NCBI RefSeq assembly: GCF_007859945.1
Contig: NZ_SJPQ01000001.1
Span: forward strand, 930,001-994,000
DNA: 64,000 bases
Direction of reading: 5' to 3'
Source: Pseudobythopirellula maris
Lineage (GTDB): Bacteria > Planctomycetota > Planctomycetia > Pirellulales > Lacipirellulaceae
Below are positions 9,345-18,200 of the stretch, in pieces. The notes beneath the pieces are model-generated. The model worked only from the letters and a program-made list of their open reading frames with translations. It was not told the origin of the DNA and ran no database searches. Made by a program: the position numbers and the translations under genes. The stretch's first letter is position 1, and every line of letters starts with the position of its first letter.

Positions 9345-10232
9345 TCAGTCGGGCGACTGACTAGCGGGCTGCGGGGATGAGTCGTCGAAAGCTCCGGCGC
9401 GCTGGAGAGTCTGCTCGAGAAACTGGATCACCTCGGACCGCTCGACGATCGACTCGGGGTGCTTCTGGCACTCGGAGACTTGTCGCATGAAGTGGTCCAA
9501 TAAGTTCTGATGACTTTGACGCATGAACACCTGGCCGAGGTCGAAAACGATGATCTCTCGGTTGAGGATCTCGTAGTTCACGACGAACAGTTGGCGGGGA
9601 ATCAGCACGACCTCGAACCCCAGCAAGTCCTCGCGTAGGCGACTAATAATCGTCTCGATGAACTCTTTGATCGGTTCGGCGTCGAGTCGGTCCCAGGGGG
9701 GCCTTCGCAAGACGAAGTCCTCGACCTCGCTCTGCACCACGACCTCGACCCGTCGGCGTTCGTGCTCGTCGATCACCCGACGGCGGTGGACGAACGCCTC
9801 CATCGCTACGTCGGCTTGCTCCTGCGGGAGTTCGTAGATCCTCTTAAGCACCTGCTCTCGAAGGCTGAGCGGCTGGTGCACGATCGAGAAACCACGCGAA
9901 AGACTGAGCCGTTCGCCGCTCCCCTGGCTGAGCCAGAACTCCTCAAGATCGGCGTAACTGCGGCTCTCGTGGCCGATTTGAGGCCGCAGGTAAAACGAGT
10001 CGCTCTCGATGTCGAGCAACCAGTCAATCGAGAGGTTCAGCACACTGCAGAGCTGTCGAAGTTTCTCGAGCGAAGGCAGCTGGTGTCCGTTGAGAATCGA
10101 ATAGACCGTACTGACGCCGATCCCTGATTTGACCGCCAGCCATTTGGGAGTTTCACCGGTTTGATAGAGCGCGGCGCGTATCTTGCGGCCGAGCGCCTCG
10201 GCGTCGACAGCAATCTTGGGAGGGTCAGCCAT
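9345..10232 (-). CDS. XRE-family helix-turn-helix regulator
   Basis: 295 residues. Residues about 15-70 form a Cro/CI-type HTH (WLAVKSGIGVSTVYSILNGH, then PSLEKLRQLCSVLNLSIDWLL). The remaining 220 residues are a sensor or effector region of unknown type, rich in charged helices. ATG at 10232 (MADPPK) is chosen because it starts shortly before the HTH; the longer frame to 10451 has no supporting features. It is transcribed away from the PEP-CTERM gene at 10677, so it could control that intergenic region, which carries an inverted repeat. Confidence 0.85.
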   Translation of the reverse strand: MADPPKIAVDAEALGRKIRAALYQTGETPKWLAVKSGIGVSTVYSILNGHQLPSLEKLRQLCSVLNLSIDWLLDIESDSFYLRPQIGHESRSYADLEEFWLSQGSGERLSLSRGFSIVHQPLSLREQVLKRIYELPQEQADVAMEAFVHRRRVIDEHERRRVEVVVQSEVEDFVLRRPPWDRLDAEPIKEFIETIISRLREDLLGFEVVLIPRQLFVVNYEILNREIIVFDLGQVFMRQSHQNLLDHFMRQVSECQKHPESIVERSEVIQFLEQTLQRAGAFDDSSPQPASQSPD

Positions 10233-10676
10233 GGCATGGGAGGTTCGCGGTGTACGGGGCCTGCGGTCCCACTCAGTCGAGCTGCGGTTAGACAGCGCTC
10301 CGCTCTTTCGGGACGAATCATTCGGCCTTTTGGAGACGTTATCGTACACAACGAAGACCCTTTTCTCATCGTCGATCAAGCAACCACCGAAGGCCGCCTG
10401 CCAGCGAGGCCGAAGTCGATGTTTTTGGCCCCACCAACTGCACTCCGCCACTACGACAGGCAGCCGCCAGACACAGAGGCGTGCTTTTTAAGCCACCTCT
10501 ATCTGCTCGGGCACGCGTGACGACAGCAGGCCAAGAGGCGTGTTCTAAGCCGCAAATCACAGCCATTCATGGTTATTCCATAATAATATAGTTTGACAAG
10601 AATATTATGTCAAGGATACGATTGACTCATCGAGTTTTGATACAGGCGAATTCTGGCACTTCAAACGGCGAGCCTA
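10233..10676. other. Intergenic region with inverted repeat and candidate promoter
   Basis: About 440 bases between the divergent XRE regulator and PEP-CTERM genes. No coding sequence is recognised. The AT-rich segment 10570-10615 contains CATAATAATAT and the inverted repeat described separately. The rest shows no clear structure. Confidence 0.5.
10593..10613 (+). promoter_or_regulatory. TTGACA...TGTCAA inverted repeat, candidate promoter/operator
   Basis: TTGACA and TGTCAA are separated by nine AT-rich bases containing AATATTA. TTGACA also works as a -35 box, with TACGAT 18 bases downstream as a weak -10, about 55 bases before the PEP-CTERM start at 10677. A related motif is at 1525-1547. 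The repressor could be the adjacent XRE protein; this is inference. Confidence 0.35.
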
Positions 10677-11384
10677 ATGAACACCAAGAATCTTGCAGCG
10701 TCCCTGATGGCAATTCTGCTGGCTGGATCGACCAGCCACGCAGCTGTGATGACTTACACCGACTTGAACGACTGGCTCAACGCGGTCAGCGGAACCGCCT
10801 CGCTCGAGGATTTTGAAGGCGCCACGGAGGACGTTTACTTCGGCCTCGCTGGGAATGCGACTACCAGCCCGAACGGGTCTCTTGGTCTGTCGGCCAACGC
10901 CAACTTCGACGACAACGCCTCTATCGACGTTTCCCCCTATGTGAGCTCGGGCGCTGACATCAACGGCGACGTCGTGGTCAACATGCGGTTCCTCGATGGC
11001 GGCCACGGCTCCAACGCACAGGAGACGGTCACGGTGGCCCTGCCGGCTGGCGTCGTAGCCTTCGCCTTCGAGTACAATAATTACGACTCGGGCGATGACG
11101 GCGCGTTCCTCAGCTTCGAGGGGACGAATGGTCAGATCGTTGGGGCATTCGATTCGACCGTCGATGGTTTCTTCGGCGTGCTCGACACCGACCCCGGCGC
11201 CGTGATTTCCTCGTTCTCCTTCACCGGAGACCCAGCGGTTGGTACGGGCGTGTCGGCGTTCAACTCTTTTGACGATGTCCGCTACAGCGTCGTCCCCGAG
11301 CCCACGACTTCGGTTCTCTTGGGCCTGGCCGCCATCGGTCTCGGGCTGACGAAGCGTCGGCCCCGCGCCTTGGTTGCGGCCTAG
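10677..11384 (+). CDS. PEP-CTERM sorting domain protein
   Basis: 235 residues. A signal peptide (residues 1-22, ending SHA) leads to a beta-rich body with several acidic loops. It ends in VVPEPTTSVLLGLAAIGLGL followed by TKRRPR, the PEP-CTERM signal: a VPEP motif, a hydrophobic helix and a basic tail, recognised by exosortase systems. It is predicted to be surface or exopolymer associated. The gene ends 54 bases before the next exported protein gene and may be cotranscribed with it. The body matches no specific enzyme I know. Confidence 0.88.
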   Translation: MNTKNLAASLMAILLAGSTSHAAVMTYTDLNDWLNAVSGTASLEDFEGATEDVYFGLAGNATTSPNGSLGLSANANFDDNASIDVSPYVSSGADINGDVVVNMRFLDGGHGSNAQETVTVALPAGVVAFAFEYNNYDSGDDGAFLSFEGTNGQIVGAFDSTVDGFFGVLDTDPGAVISSFSFTGDPAVGTGVSAFNSFDDVRYSVVPEPTTSVLLGLAAIGLGLTKRRPRALVAA

Positions 11385-11438
11385 TTGATTCGGTCTAGCC
11401 ATAATCGAGACCGGTTTTATGGACAGAAGGGTTTGCGG

Positions 11439-12533
11439 ATGTTTCGACCGTTGGCCAAGGGTGACCGCACGAGCTGCGTCAGAGTTTTGGGCGTCGTACT
11501 CGGCCTAGTAATCGGGGCGAGCGGTGCGGCTTGTGCGCAGTCCCCATGGCTGTACTACTCTGTGACGCGGGGTGACGCGCCGATCATTCTCACCGCGCCG
11601 CACGGCGGGACGCTCAGCTACCCGTTCAACGAGAGGTCGTGCACCGATGGCCAGGCGTGTGCGCTCGACACCAACACCCGCCAGCTCGCCCTAACGACCA
11701 GCAACGAGTTCTACGCCCTCACCGGCCTGCGGCCTTACGTCGTGATCGCCCAGGGGCACCGCCGCTTCATCGACCTCAACCGCAGTTCGGAAGAGGCTTA
11801 TGACGACCAGCTGGCGGCGCCTTACTACGATTACTACCACAACGCGATCGACGGCTTTGTAGCCGACGTTAGGCAGCGGTTCGGCCGCGGCCTGCTAATG
11901 GACATCCACGGCCAATCGGCCGAGCCCGATACTATATTACGCGGCACACTTGACGGCCTTTCGGTCACGGAGATGCTCAACGCGTTAGGCGAGGACGCGC
12001 TGAACGGTCCCGGCAGCGTGATGCGTTCGTTCGACGAGCAAGGCTTTAAAGTCTACCCGGATGTCGACGTCCCCTACGCCGAGCAGGAAGAAGACCCCCA
12101 CTTCAGCGGCGCGTACACAGTCGAAGCGTACGGCAGCAACAACGCTTCGGGGATCGATACGATCCAGCTCGAATTCGGCTACGATTACCGAGGCGGCGAG
12201 AGCTGGCGCGACACCGCCGCGGCGTTGGCGGTCGCGATGCAGGCCTACCACGAGACCTACTTGAGCGACCCTATCCTCCCCGGCGATTACAACGACGATG
12301 GCACGGTCGACGCCGCCGATTTCACGGCCTGGCGAGATTCTCTCGGCGGCCCAGCCGGCTCGCTTCCCAATAGCATCGTCGGCGGCCCTATCGGCATGGC
12401 GCACTATGACACCTGGGTGGCTCACTTCGGTGACACCCTGCCGCTGAACGCACCGATCCCTGAACCAATGTCGGGGATGCTATTGGTGTTGGGAGTTGCG
12501 GCGGGTCTCTTTGCTTTCAGGTCGGCTCGGTGA
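11439..12533 (+). CDS. Exported N-formylglutamate amidohydrolase-like protein with dockerin and PEP-CTERM
   Basis: 364 residues. A signal peptide (ending ACAQ) precedes a domain with TAPHGGT (His near residue 55), QGHRRFIDLNR and MDIHGQSAE. These are the metal and active-site-like motifs of the N-formylglutamate amidohydrolase family. Residues about 285-300 (DYNDDGTVDAADFTAWRDSLG) form a dockerin-like calcium loop. The end is PEPMSGMLLVLGVAAGLF plus RSAR, a PEP-CTERM-like anchor. ATG at 11439 has AGAAGGG upstream; the frame opens with TTG at 11385. It shares its catalytic fold type with the fusion protein at 3.6-5.6 kb. The substrate is unknown. Confidence 0.83.
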   Translation: MFRPLAKGDRTSCVRVLGVVLGLVIGASGAACAQSPWLYYSVTRGDAPIILTAPHGGTLSYPFNERSCTDGQACALDTNTRQLALTTSNEFYALTGLRPYVVIAQGHRRFIDLNRSSEEAYDDQLAAPYYDYYHNAIDGFVADVRQRFGRGLLMDIHGQSAEPDTILRGTLDGLSVTEMLNALGEDALNGPGSVMRSFDEQGFKVYPDVDVPYAEQEEDPHFSGAYTVEAYGSNNASGIDTIQLEFGYDYRGGESWRDTAAALAVAMQAYHETYLSDPILPGDYNDDGTVDAADFTAWRDSLGGPAGSLPNSIVGGPIGMAHYDTWVAHFGDTLPLNAPIPEPMSGMLLVLGVAAGLFAFRSAR

Positions 12534-12566
12534 TTGCTGCTCGGCGATCGCTGCGGGAGACGTCTC

Positions 12567-13238
12567 TCAAGGCCTCTTGCCGATAAGCCTCCGCCCATCC
12601 GCTTCGTAGGTTGTCTCCCAGAAGCACGCTTCGAAGGGCGGGTCGACGGACCGTGCACCCTCGACGCAAACTTTGAGATAGGGCGGGTAAGGTCGGATAT
12701 CTTTGCAGACCGCCTCGGAGCCTTGGGGAGCCCGGAGCACATAACCAAGGCTTACAGAGTCGTTTTCGCCCGACCAAGGCATCCACGCGACAGGGCAAAG
12801 GTCGTAGTTTTGCTCTCGTTGTCGCAGTGCGGGCAAGTCCGAAACCTCAAGCGTTATCGCTCGACCGCAGAGGCAGTCGCTGCAAGAGCCGGTCCACAGA
12901 ACGTTGAGGGCCGCGACTTCGGTCTCATCGGTGGGCTGTCCGTACCGGACGAACGCCCCTGGCGTCATCACATAGTCGAACAGTCGCCTCGCCCCCCAAG
13001 CAATCACGGGGGGGTAGCCTTCGGCAGGCACGCCCGAAAGGGTCTTCGCCGCGGACTCCGTGTTCATCAGACTGCCGTAGCCCACCAGAGTGATTGCAGA
13101 AAGCCCACGCTTCGCAAGCGAACCCTCAAGCCCTTCCCAGGGATAGGCAATCTGATGCGCAGCAACGTCTGCAAGCAACCGCGTGACACTGCTGCGCACG
13201 CCGACTCTATCTAGACGGGAGCCCCAGTCCTCGATCAT
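12567..13238 (-). CDS. Gamma-glutamylcyclotransferase-like (AIG2 fold) protein
   Basis: 223 residues. The sequence LVGYGSLMN near residue 50 matches the glycine-rich YGSL substrate loop of gamma-glutamylcyclotransferase-like proteins. Cys-rich SCSDCLCG follows later. ATG at 13238 is preceded by GGAGGAG at ideal spacing, so the 32 residues of open frame upstream are excluded. It is convergent with the amidohydrolase-like gene. The enzyme activity is unproven, because many AIG2-fold proteins have unknown substrates. Confidence 0.65.
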   Translation of the reverse strand: MIEDWGSRLDRVGVRSSVTRLLADVAAHQIAYPWEGLEGSLAKRGLSAITLVGYGSLMNTESAAKTLSGVPAEGYPPVIAWGARRLFDYVMTPGAFVRYGQPTDETEVAALNVLWTGSCSDCLCGRAITLEVSDLPALRQREQNYDLCPVAWMPWSGENDSVSLGYVLRAPQGSEAVCKDIRPYPPYLKVCVEGARSVDPPFEACFWETTYEADGRRLIGKRP

Positions 13239-13488
13239 GTCAGTCTCCTCCGGTCGAGCGGCGCCAGAAGTCGAGACGTCTAAAAACACGCCGGCGTTGA
13301 AGAGCATATCACACGCTCGAGGTCGTCGGACCACGGGTTTCGACCATTGTCATCTGGCGGACGCCGCCACTGGCGACCCGGGAGAAAATTTCTCTAACGG
13401 CCACTACAAAAAAGCTCAGCGGCGCCGAGTCAAAACCGCGACCGAACCCAGGACGAGGGCGAGCGTGCGGGTCGAGATGTGCGTGGGC

Positions 13489-14442
13489 TCAAGCATGGCG
13501 GGGGGCGGCGTTGTCTCCGTCGGTGTGCTGGCTGGCTTTGATAAACTCGAGCACCTGCTCTTTCTCAGGGATCGATGTCTGAGCGCCGACGACTGTGCAG
13601 GCGAGTGCGCCAGCGGCGCCGGCGAAACGGATCGACTGGTCGAACGGCAGCCCGTCGGCGAGCGCTACGGCGAGCCCCCCGGCAAAGGTGTCGCCTGCGG
13701 CGGTGCTGTCGACCGACTCGACCATCAGGGGGGCGTGCAACGCCCACGACTCGCTCATCGCCGACAGCGCGCCCCGCCCACCTAGAGTCGTCACCAGACG
13801 CTCGATTCCTGTCTCGGCAATCAGCAATTGGGATGCGGCGGCGATCTCTTCGAAAGTCTCAACCCGACGACCGGTCAGGGAGGCTAGCTCGGTTTCGTTG
13901 GGCGTCAGCAGGTCGACTTCCTTGAGCAGTTCACGCGGGGGCGACGGGGTCGCGGGCGCCGGGTCAAGGATCACTCGCACACCGCACTGGCGTGCGAGAC
14001 GTGCGGCGTTGATCGCGGCGGCGGTAGGGGTCTCGAGTTGCAACAGCAAGACGTCACCCCACTCGTACCACGCCGTGTCGGTTGGAGCCTCGACCAAGGC
14101 GTTGGCGCCTGGGCTGACGAGGATCGAATTCTGTCCGTCATGCTCGTTGAGCAAGATGATCGCAACGCCACTCTCTCGCTCCACCCGCCGCACGCCGTCA
14201 ACGTCAACGCCATGGGTCTGGAGGTTCTCGAGCATGCGCCCGCCGAACGCGTCGGTCCCCACGCATCCGACGAAACGAACCTCTCCACCGAGTCGGGCGG
14301 CGGCGACTGCGGAGTTCGCTCCCTTGCCGCCTGGGACCAAACGGATAGCGCCAGCCGACGCTGTTTCGCCGGGCTGTGGCAACCGATCGATCGGCGTCAC
14401 CACGTCCATGTTCGCGCTGCCTACGACGAGCACTTTGGCCAT
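13489..14442 (-). CDS. rbsK: Ribokinase (PfkB family sugar kinase)
   Basis: 317 residues, usual ribokinase length. It has the N-terminal VGSANMDVV and PGGKGANSAVAAARLG substrate-binding segment, and the C-terminal PfkB signature DSTAAGDTFAGG with the catalytic Asp in the anion hole. It phosphorylates ribose at O5 with ATP, feeding the pentose phosphate pathway. No ribose transporter is adjacent, so the sugar could be nucleoside derived. Other PfkB kinases are possible, but the overall pattern is closest to RbsK. Confidence 0.88.
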   Translation of the reverse strand: MAKVLVVGSANMDVVTPIDRLPQPGETASAGAIRLVPGGKGANSAVAAARLGGEVRFVGCVGTDAFGGRMLENLQTHGVDVDGVRRVERESGVAIILLNEHDGQNSILVSPGANALVEAPTDTAWYEWGDVLLLQLETPTAAAINAARLARQCGVRVILDPAPATPSPPRELLKEVDLLTPNETELASLTGRRVETFEEIAAASQLLIAETGIERLVTTLGGRGALSAMSESWALHAPLMVESVDSTAAGDTFAGGLAVALADGLPFDQSIRFAGAAGALACTVVGAQTSIPEKEQVLEFIKASQHTDGDNAAPRHA

Positions 14443-15221
14443 GCTTACACCCCCACCATCGATTCGATGGCTAAGAGATGCAGTTCGCCAACAGACGATA
14501 TGACGGGCAATCTATATCGCACGGTGATCCTAGTTCGCCTGATTACTGATGGGTCAAGCCTAGCGGCTAGCCGGTCATCTCAATGCTCTCCGCCGCTCGT
14601 TACCCTGCCTGTACAAGCGGCTGCGTCCACCGGGAAATTCGATTCTCATGCTCTCAGCAAGAGCCTTGCACGACAAGCGTGTGCCGGGGATCGGCCCCGT
14701 GCCCCCCAAGCAGCACAGGCGCCTAGTTGAGAACGCTGAGCTTGATCGCTGGCCAGATGCAGAGAGCTCCTTAAATCGTTCCACTCGCCAATGAGATGGC
14801 TAGCCTGCGACATCCGCCTCGGTAGTGCACGAAGACTTCCGCCCACGACCGGCAGGGGCAAATGATCGCAATAGCATCATGCAACTGCGCATAAACGCCC
14901 TGCGTTGAGGAACAATACGCTTAGAATGAAAGGCTGTGCTTCTCCTCTTTAGTCTACTCCTTCGGCCACCGGCTTTAATGCTCGGACCGCCTTTTTGGCC
15001 GGCCCGCTCCGGGTTGCACCGGGCTTGTTGCCGTGAACTCTTCGATACCATTCACGAGCTGCGTCGATTGACTGCTGGCTTTCACCTCGATGCTGCCCAA
15101 AAGCGACGCGTTGACCGTTAGCCGCTGAGGCGGATCCGGTTACGCAAATCCAGCCAGTTCGGCTGCTAGTTCCACGCACGCATATCTCTATCTGCTCTGA
15201 GACTCGCACATCATTCCACCG
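14443..15221. other. Long intergenic region, nothing recognised
   Basis: About 780 bases between divergent ribokinase and the giant surface protein. Short open frames on both strands lack known motifs, and no tRNA, terminator or repeat was found. It may hold promoters for both genes. Confidence 0.4.
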
Positions 15222-18200
15222 TTGCAGAGGTTCGTATTGCCTTCTCTTCCCCGCAGTCGTCGTCGAAACGGCGCAAAGCATTCATCAAAGCTAAGCCTAG
15301 AGCAACTCGAGCAACGCTGCGTGCTCAGCGCTGATCCGATTATCAGCGAATTTTTGGCAAGCAACGACGGAGTGCTCCAGGATGAAGACGGCGAGTTCAG
15401 CGACTTCATCGAGCTCTACAACCAGGGAGACGAGTCGCTCGATTTGGCCGGGTGGTACCTGACCGACGACGAGCAAGACCTCACCAAGTGGTCTTTTCCC
15501 AGCACCGACCTTTCGAGCAACCAATACCTGGTCGTCTACGCTTCGGGCAAAGCTCGCAGTGTCTCGGGGAGCGAGTTACACACCAACTTCGCCCTGTCGG
15601 CCAATGGTGAGTACTTGGCCTTGGTGGCGCCCGATGGGCTGACCATCGCCAGCGAGTTCGCGCCTGAGTTCCCGGTGCAATACGAGGACGTATCGTTTGG
15701 CGTGGCGGAGCAACGCACCCCCACCACGCTGCTGGAGCATGGCTCGCCAACTCAAGTGTTGGTCCCAGGAGCGGAGATTGGGACCGCATGGACCATCGAG
15801 GGGTACGACGACACCGGCTGGACTTCGGGTTCCCTAGGGGTCGGGTACGCCGTTGAAGCGGCCGCGCCGGTCTCGGAGACCGTGCTCCAGATTGACTTCA
15901 ACGACCGCGGCTCAGCAGCCAACACCTTTGGGGCCTTCGATGCTTTCGTCATCGAATCGGGCGATGAGAACCAAACGTCGCCCGTCACGCGCACGTTTGG
16001 CGATATCGACGTAACGCTGATCGACGCCACTTCCACAGCGGGCTACCAAGACCGTGTCCGCGCAACCCCGACGAACGTGGGAGATTTTTCTGAGTCCCTT
16101 CTGTTGCAGGACTTTGTCTTTTCTTCCGACAACGATGGCTCGGCCGGCGCGGACAGCGGGCTGGACGTCTTGATCGAGGGGCTGGATGCGGAGGCGACTT
16201 ACACGGTGTGGGGCTGGTCGTACGATCCCAGCAGCACGGGCACGCGTGTTTCCGACTGGACCGCCAATGGCGTCTTGCTCGATGACTACAGCTTCGACGG
16301 CAACGCGCCGCCTACCGACAACGAGACCTACCGCTTTGGCATAGTGACCACCGCCAACGCCCAGGGCGAAATCTTGCTCCAGGGCCGACGCGACGAGGCG
16401 AACTTCGACTTCGGCGTGTTCCTCAACGCCCTGCAAGTTGACACCGGGGACGCACTCAATCTTCCCAGCGGGGTCGCAGAGGCGTTGCGCCTCGACTTCA
16501 ACGCCCGGACGGCGGGCGAGTCGGGCTCGGCAAACACGGAAAACGGTTACTCCGTGATGGATCTCGACGAGAACGGTTCGTTGTTCGGTGGGATTGAAGT
16601 CACTCTGTCATCGTTCAACGGGGCCACGCTCAACGATCGCGACCGATCGGTTCCTGGCGAGAGCGGCTCGTTCACTTTGGACCAGGTGTACGATGACCAT
16701 ATCTACGCGGACGGCCCCGCCGGCAGCGGTATGGAGATACTCCTAGAGGGTCTCGTTCCCAACGCCCAGTACGACGTGGCGATCCGATCGTACGACGGGG
16801 GACTCAGCACCAGCCCGTGGAGCGCGATCTGGACCGAAGAGAGCGGCGACAATCCGGTCACCATCGCCGACCCCTACACCTTCGAGGCCACTGTTTCGCC
16901 CGGCTCCAACGACGACAACACGATGCGGGCCAGCCTGACCGCCTCGGCGCAGGGAACACTCGTGCTGCGAGGCGTTGAGCACGAAGACACCAACACGAGG
17001 AGCGTGATCGTCAACGCTATCGAGCTGACCCGCTCAACGCTTGACGAGGCGATTGGCTTCGATATCGAAGCCGCGATGCACGATGCGAACAGCTCCGCCT
17101 ACACCCGAACGCAATTCACCGTCGACAGCTTGGCGGAAGTCGACGAGTTGCGTCTCGAGATGCAGTACGACGCTGGCTTTGTGGCTTACCTGAACGGTGT
17201 GGAGGTCGCGCGTCGCAACGCCCCCGCGGGAACCCCCGCTTACAACGCTGCGGCGACCGCCGAACGCAGCACGAGCCAAGCCTTGCAGGCCGAGACGATC
17301 AACCTCGATGGCTTTATCGGCGAGCTGAACGAAGGCGGCGCCAACGTGCTCGCGATTCACGGCCTGAACATCTCGGCCGACGACGCCGATTTCTTGATCG
17401 CGCCGCGGCTTTATGCAGCCGCCGTCGATAGCCAAGAGGGGCTGTACCTGCTGACTCCCACGCCCGGAGCCCCCAACGGCGAGGGTGTTCTGGGCTTCGC
17501 CTCGGCGCCCCTAGCCAGTGTGTCGCACGGCTTTTACGAGACATCGTTCCCAGTCTCTTTGACGGCGTCGACGGCCGGAGCCGATGTCTACTTCACCTAT
17601 GATGGCAGCGTTCCCAGCGCGAGCAATCCGGCCGCTATTCTCTACGACGGTCCGATCACGATCTCCACGACCACCGTGCTGCGGGCCGCAGCGGTCAAGG
17701 AGGGCTTGGGCGATTCACCGACGATCACCGAGACTTACTTGTTTCTCGACGACGTGCTGGACCAGAGCATCGACACCAGCAACCCGGCGAACAATCCGTT
17801 TGGCCTCGAGTACCCCGCCATTTGGCAGGCGAACGCCACGGCCGATTTCAATGTCGACGGCCGGATCGACAACGACCCTCTCTGGGACCTCAAGAGTTCG
17901 CTGCAGTCGATCCCAACGATGTCGATTGTCTTGGACCACGACGATTTATGGGACCCTGCGAACGGCATCTACCCGAACGCCACGAGCGAGGGGTCGGATT
18001 GGCGGAGGGCCGGGTCGATCGAGTACATCGACCCCAACACGGGCGAGAACTTCCAGTACAACGCCGGCGTGCAGATGCACGGGGCCGCCAGCCGCGACAA
18101 CGTGCGTCTGAAGAAACACTCGTTCCGGCTGATCTTCAACAGCGAGTGGGATGGGCCCGGCACGCTCGAATTCCCGCTGTTCGACAACGACCCCGAGTTC

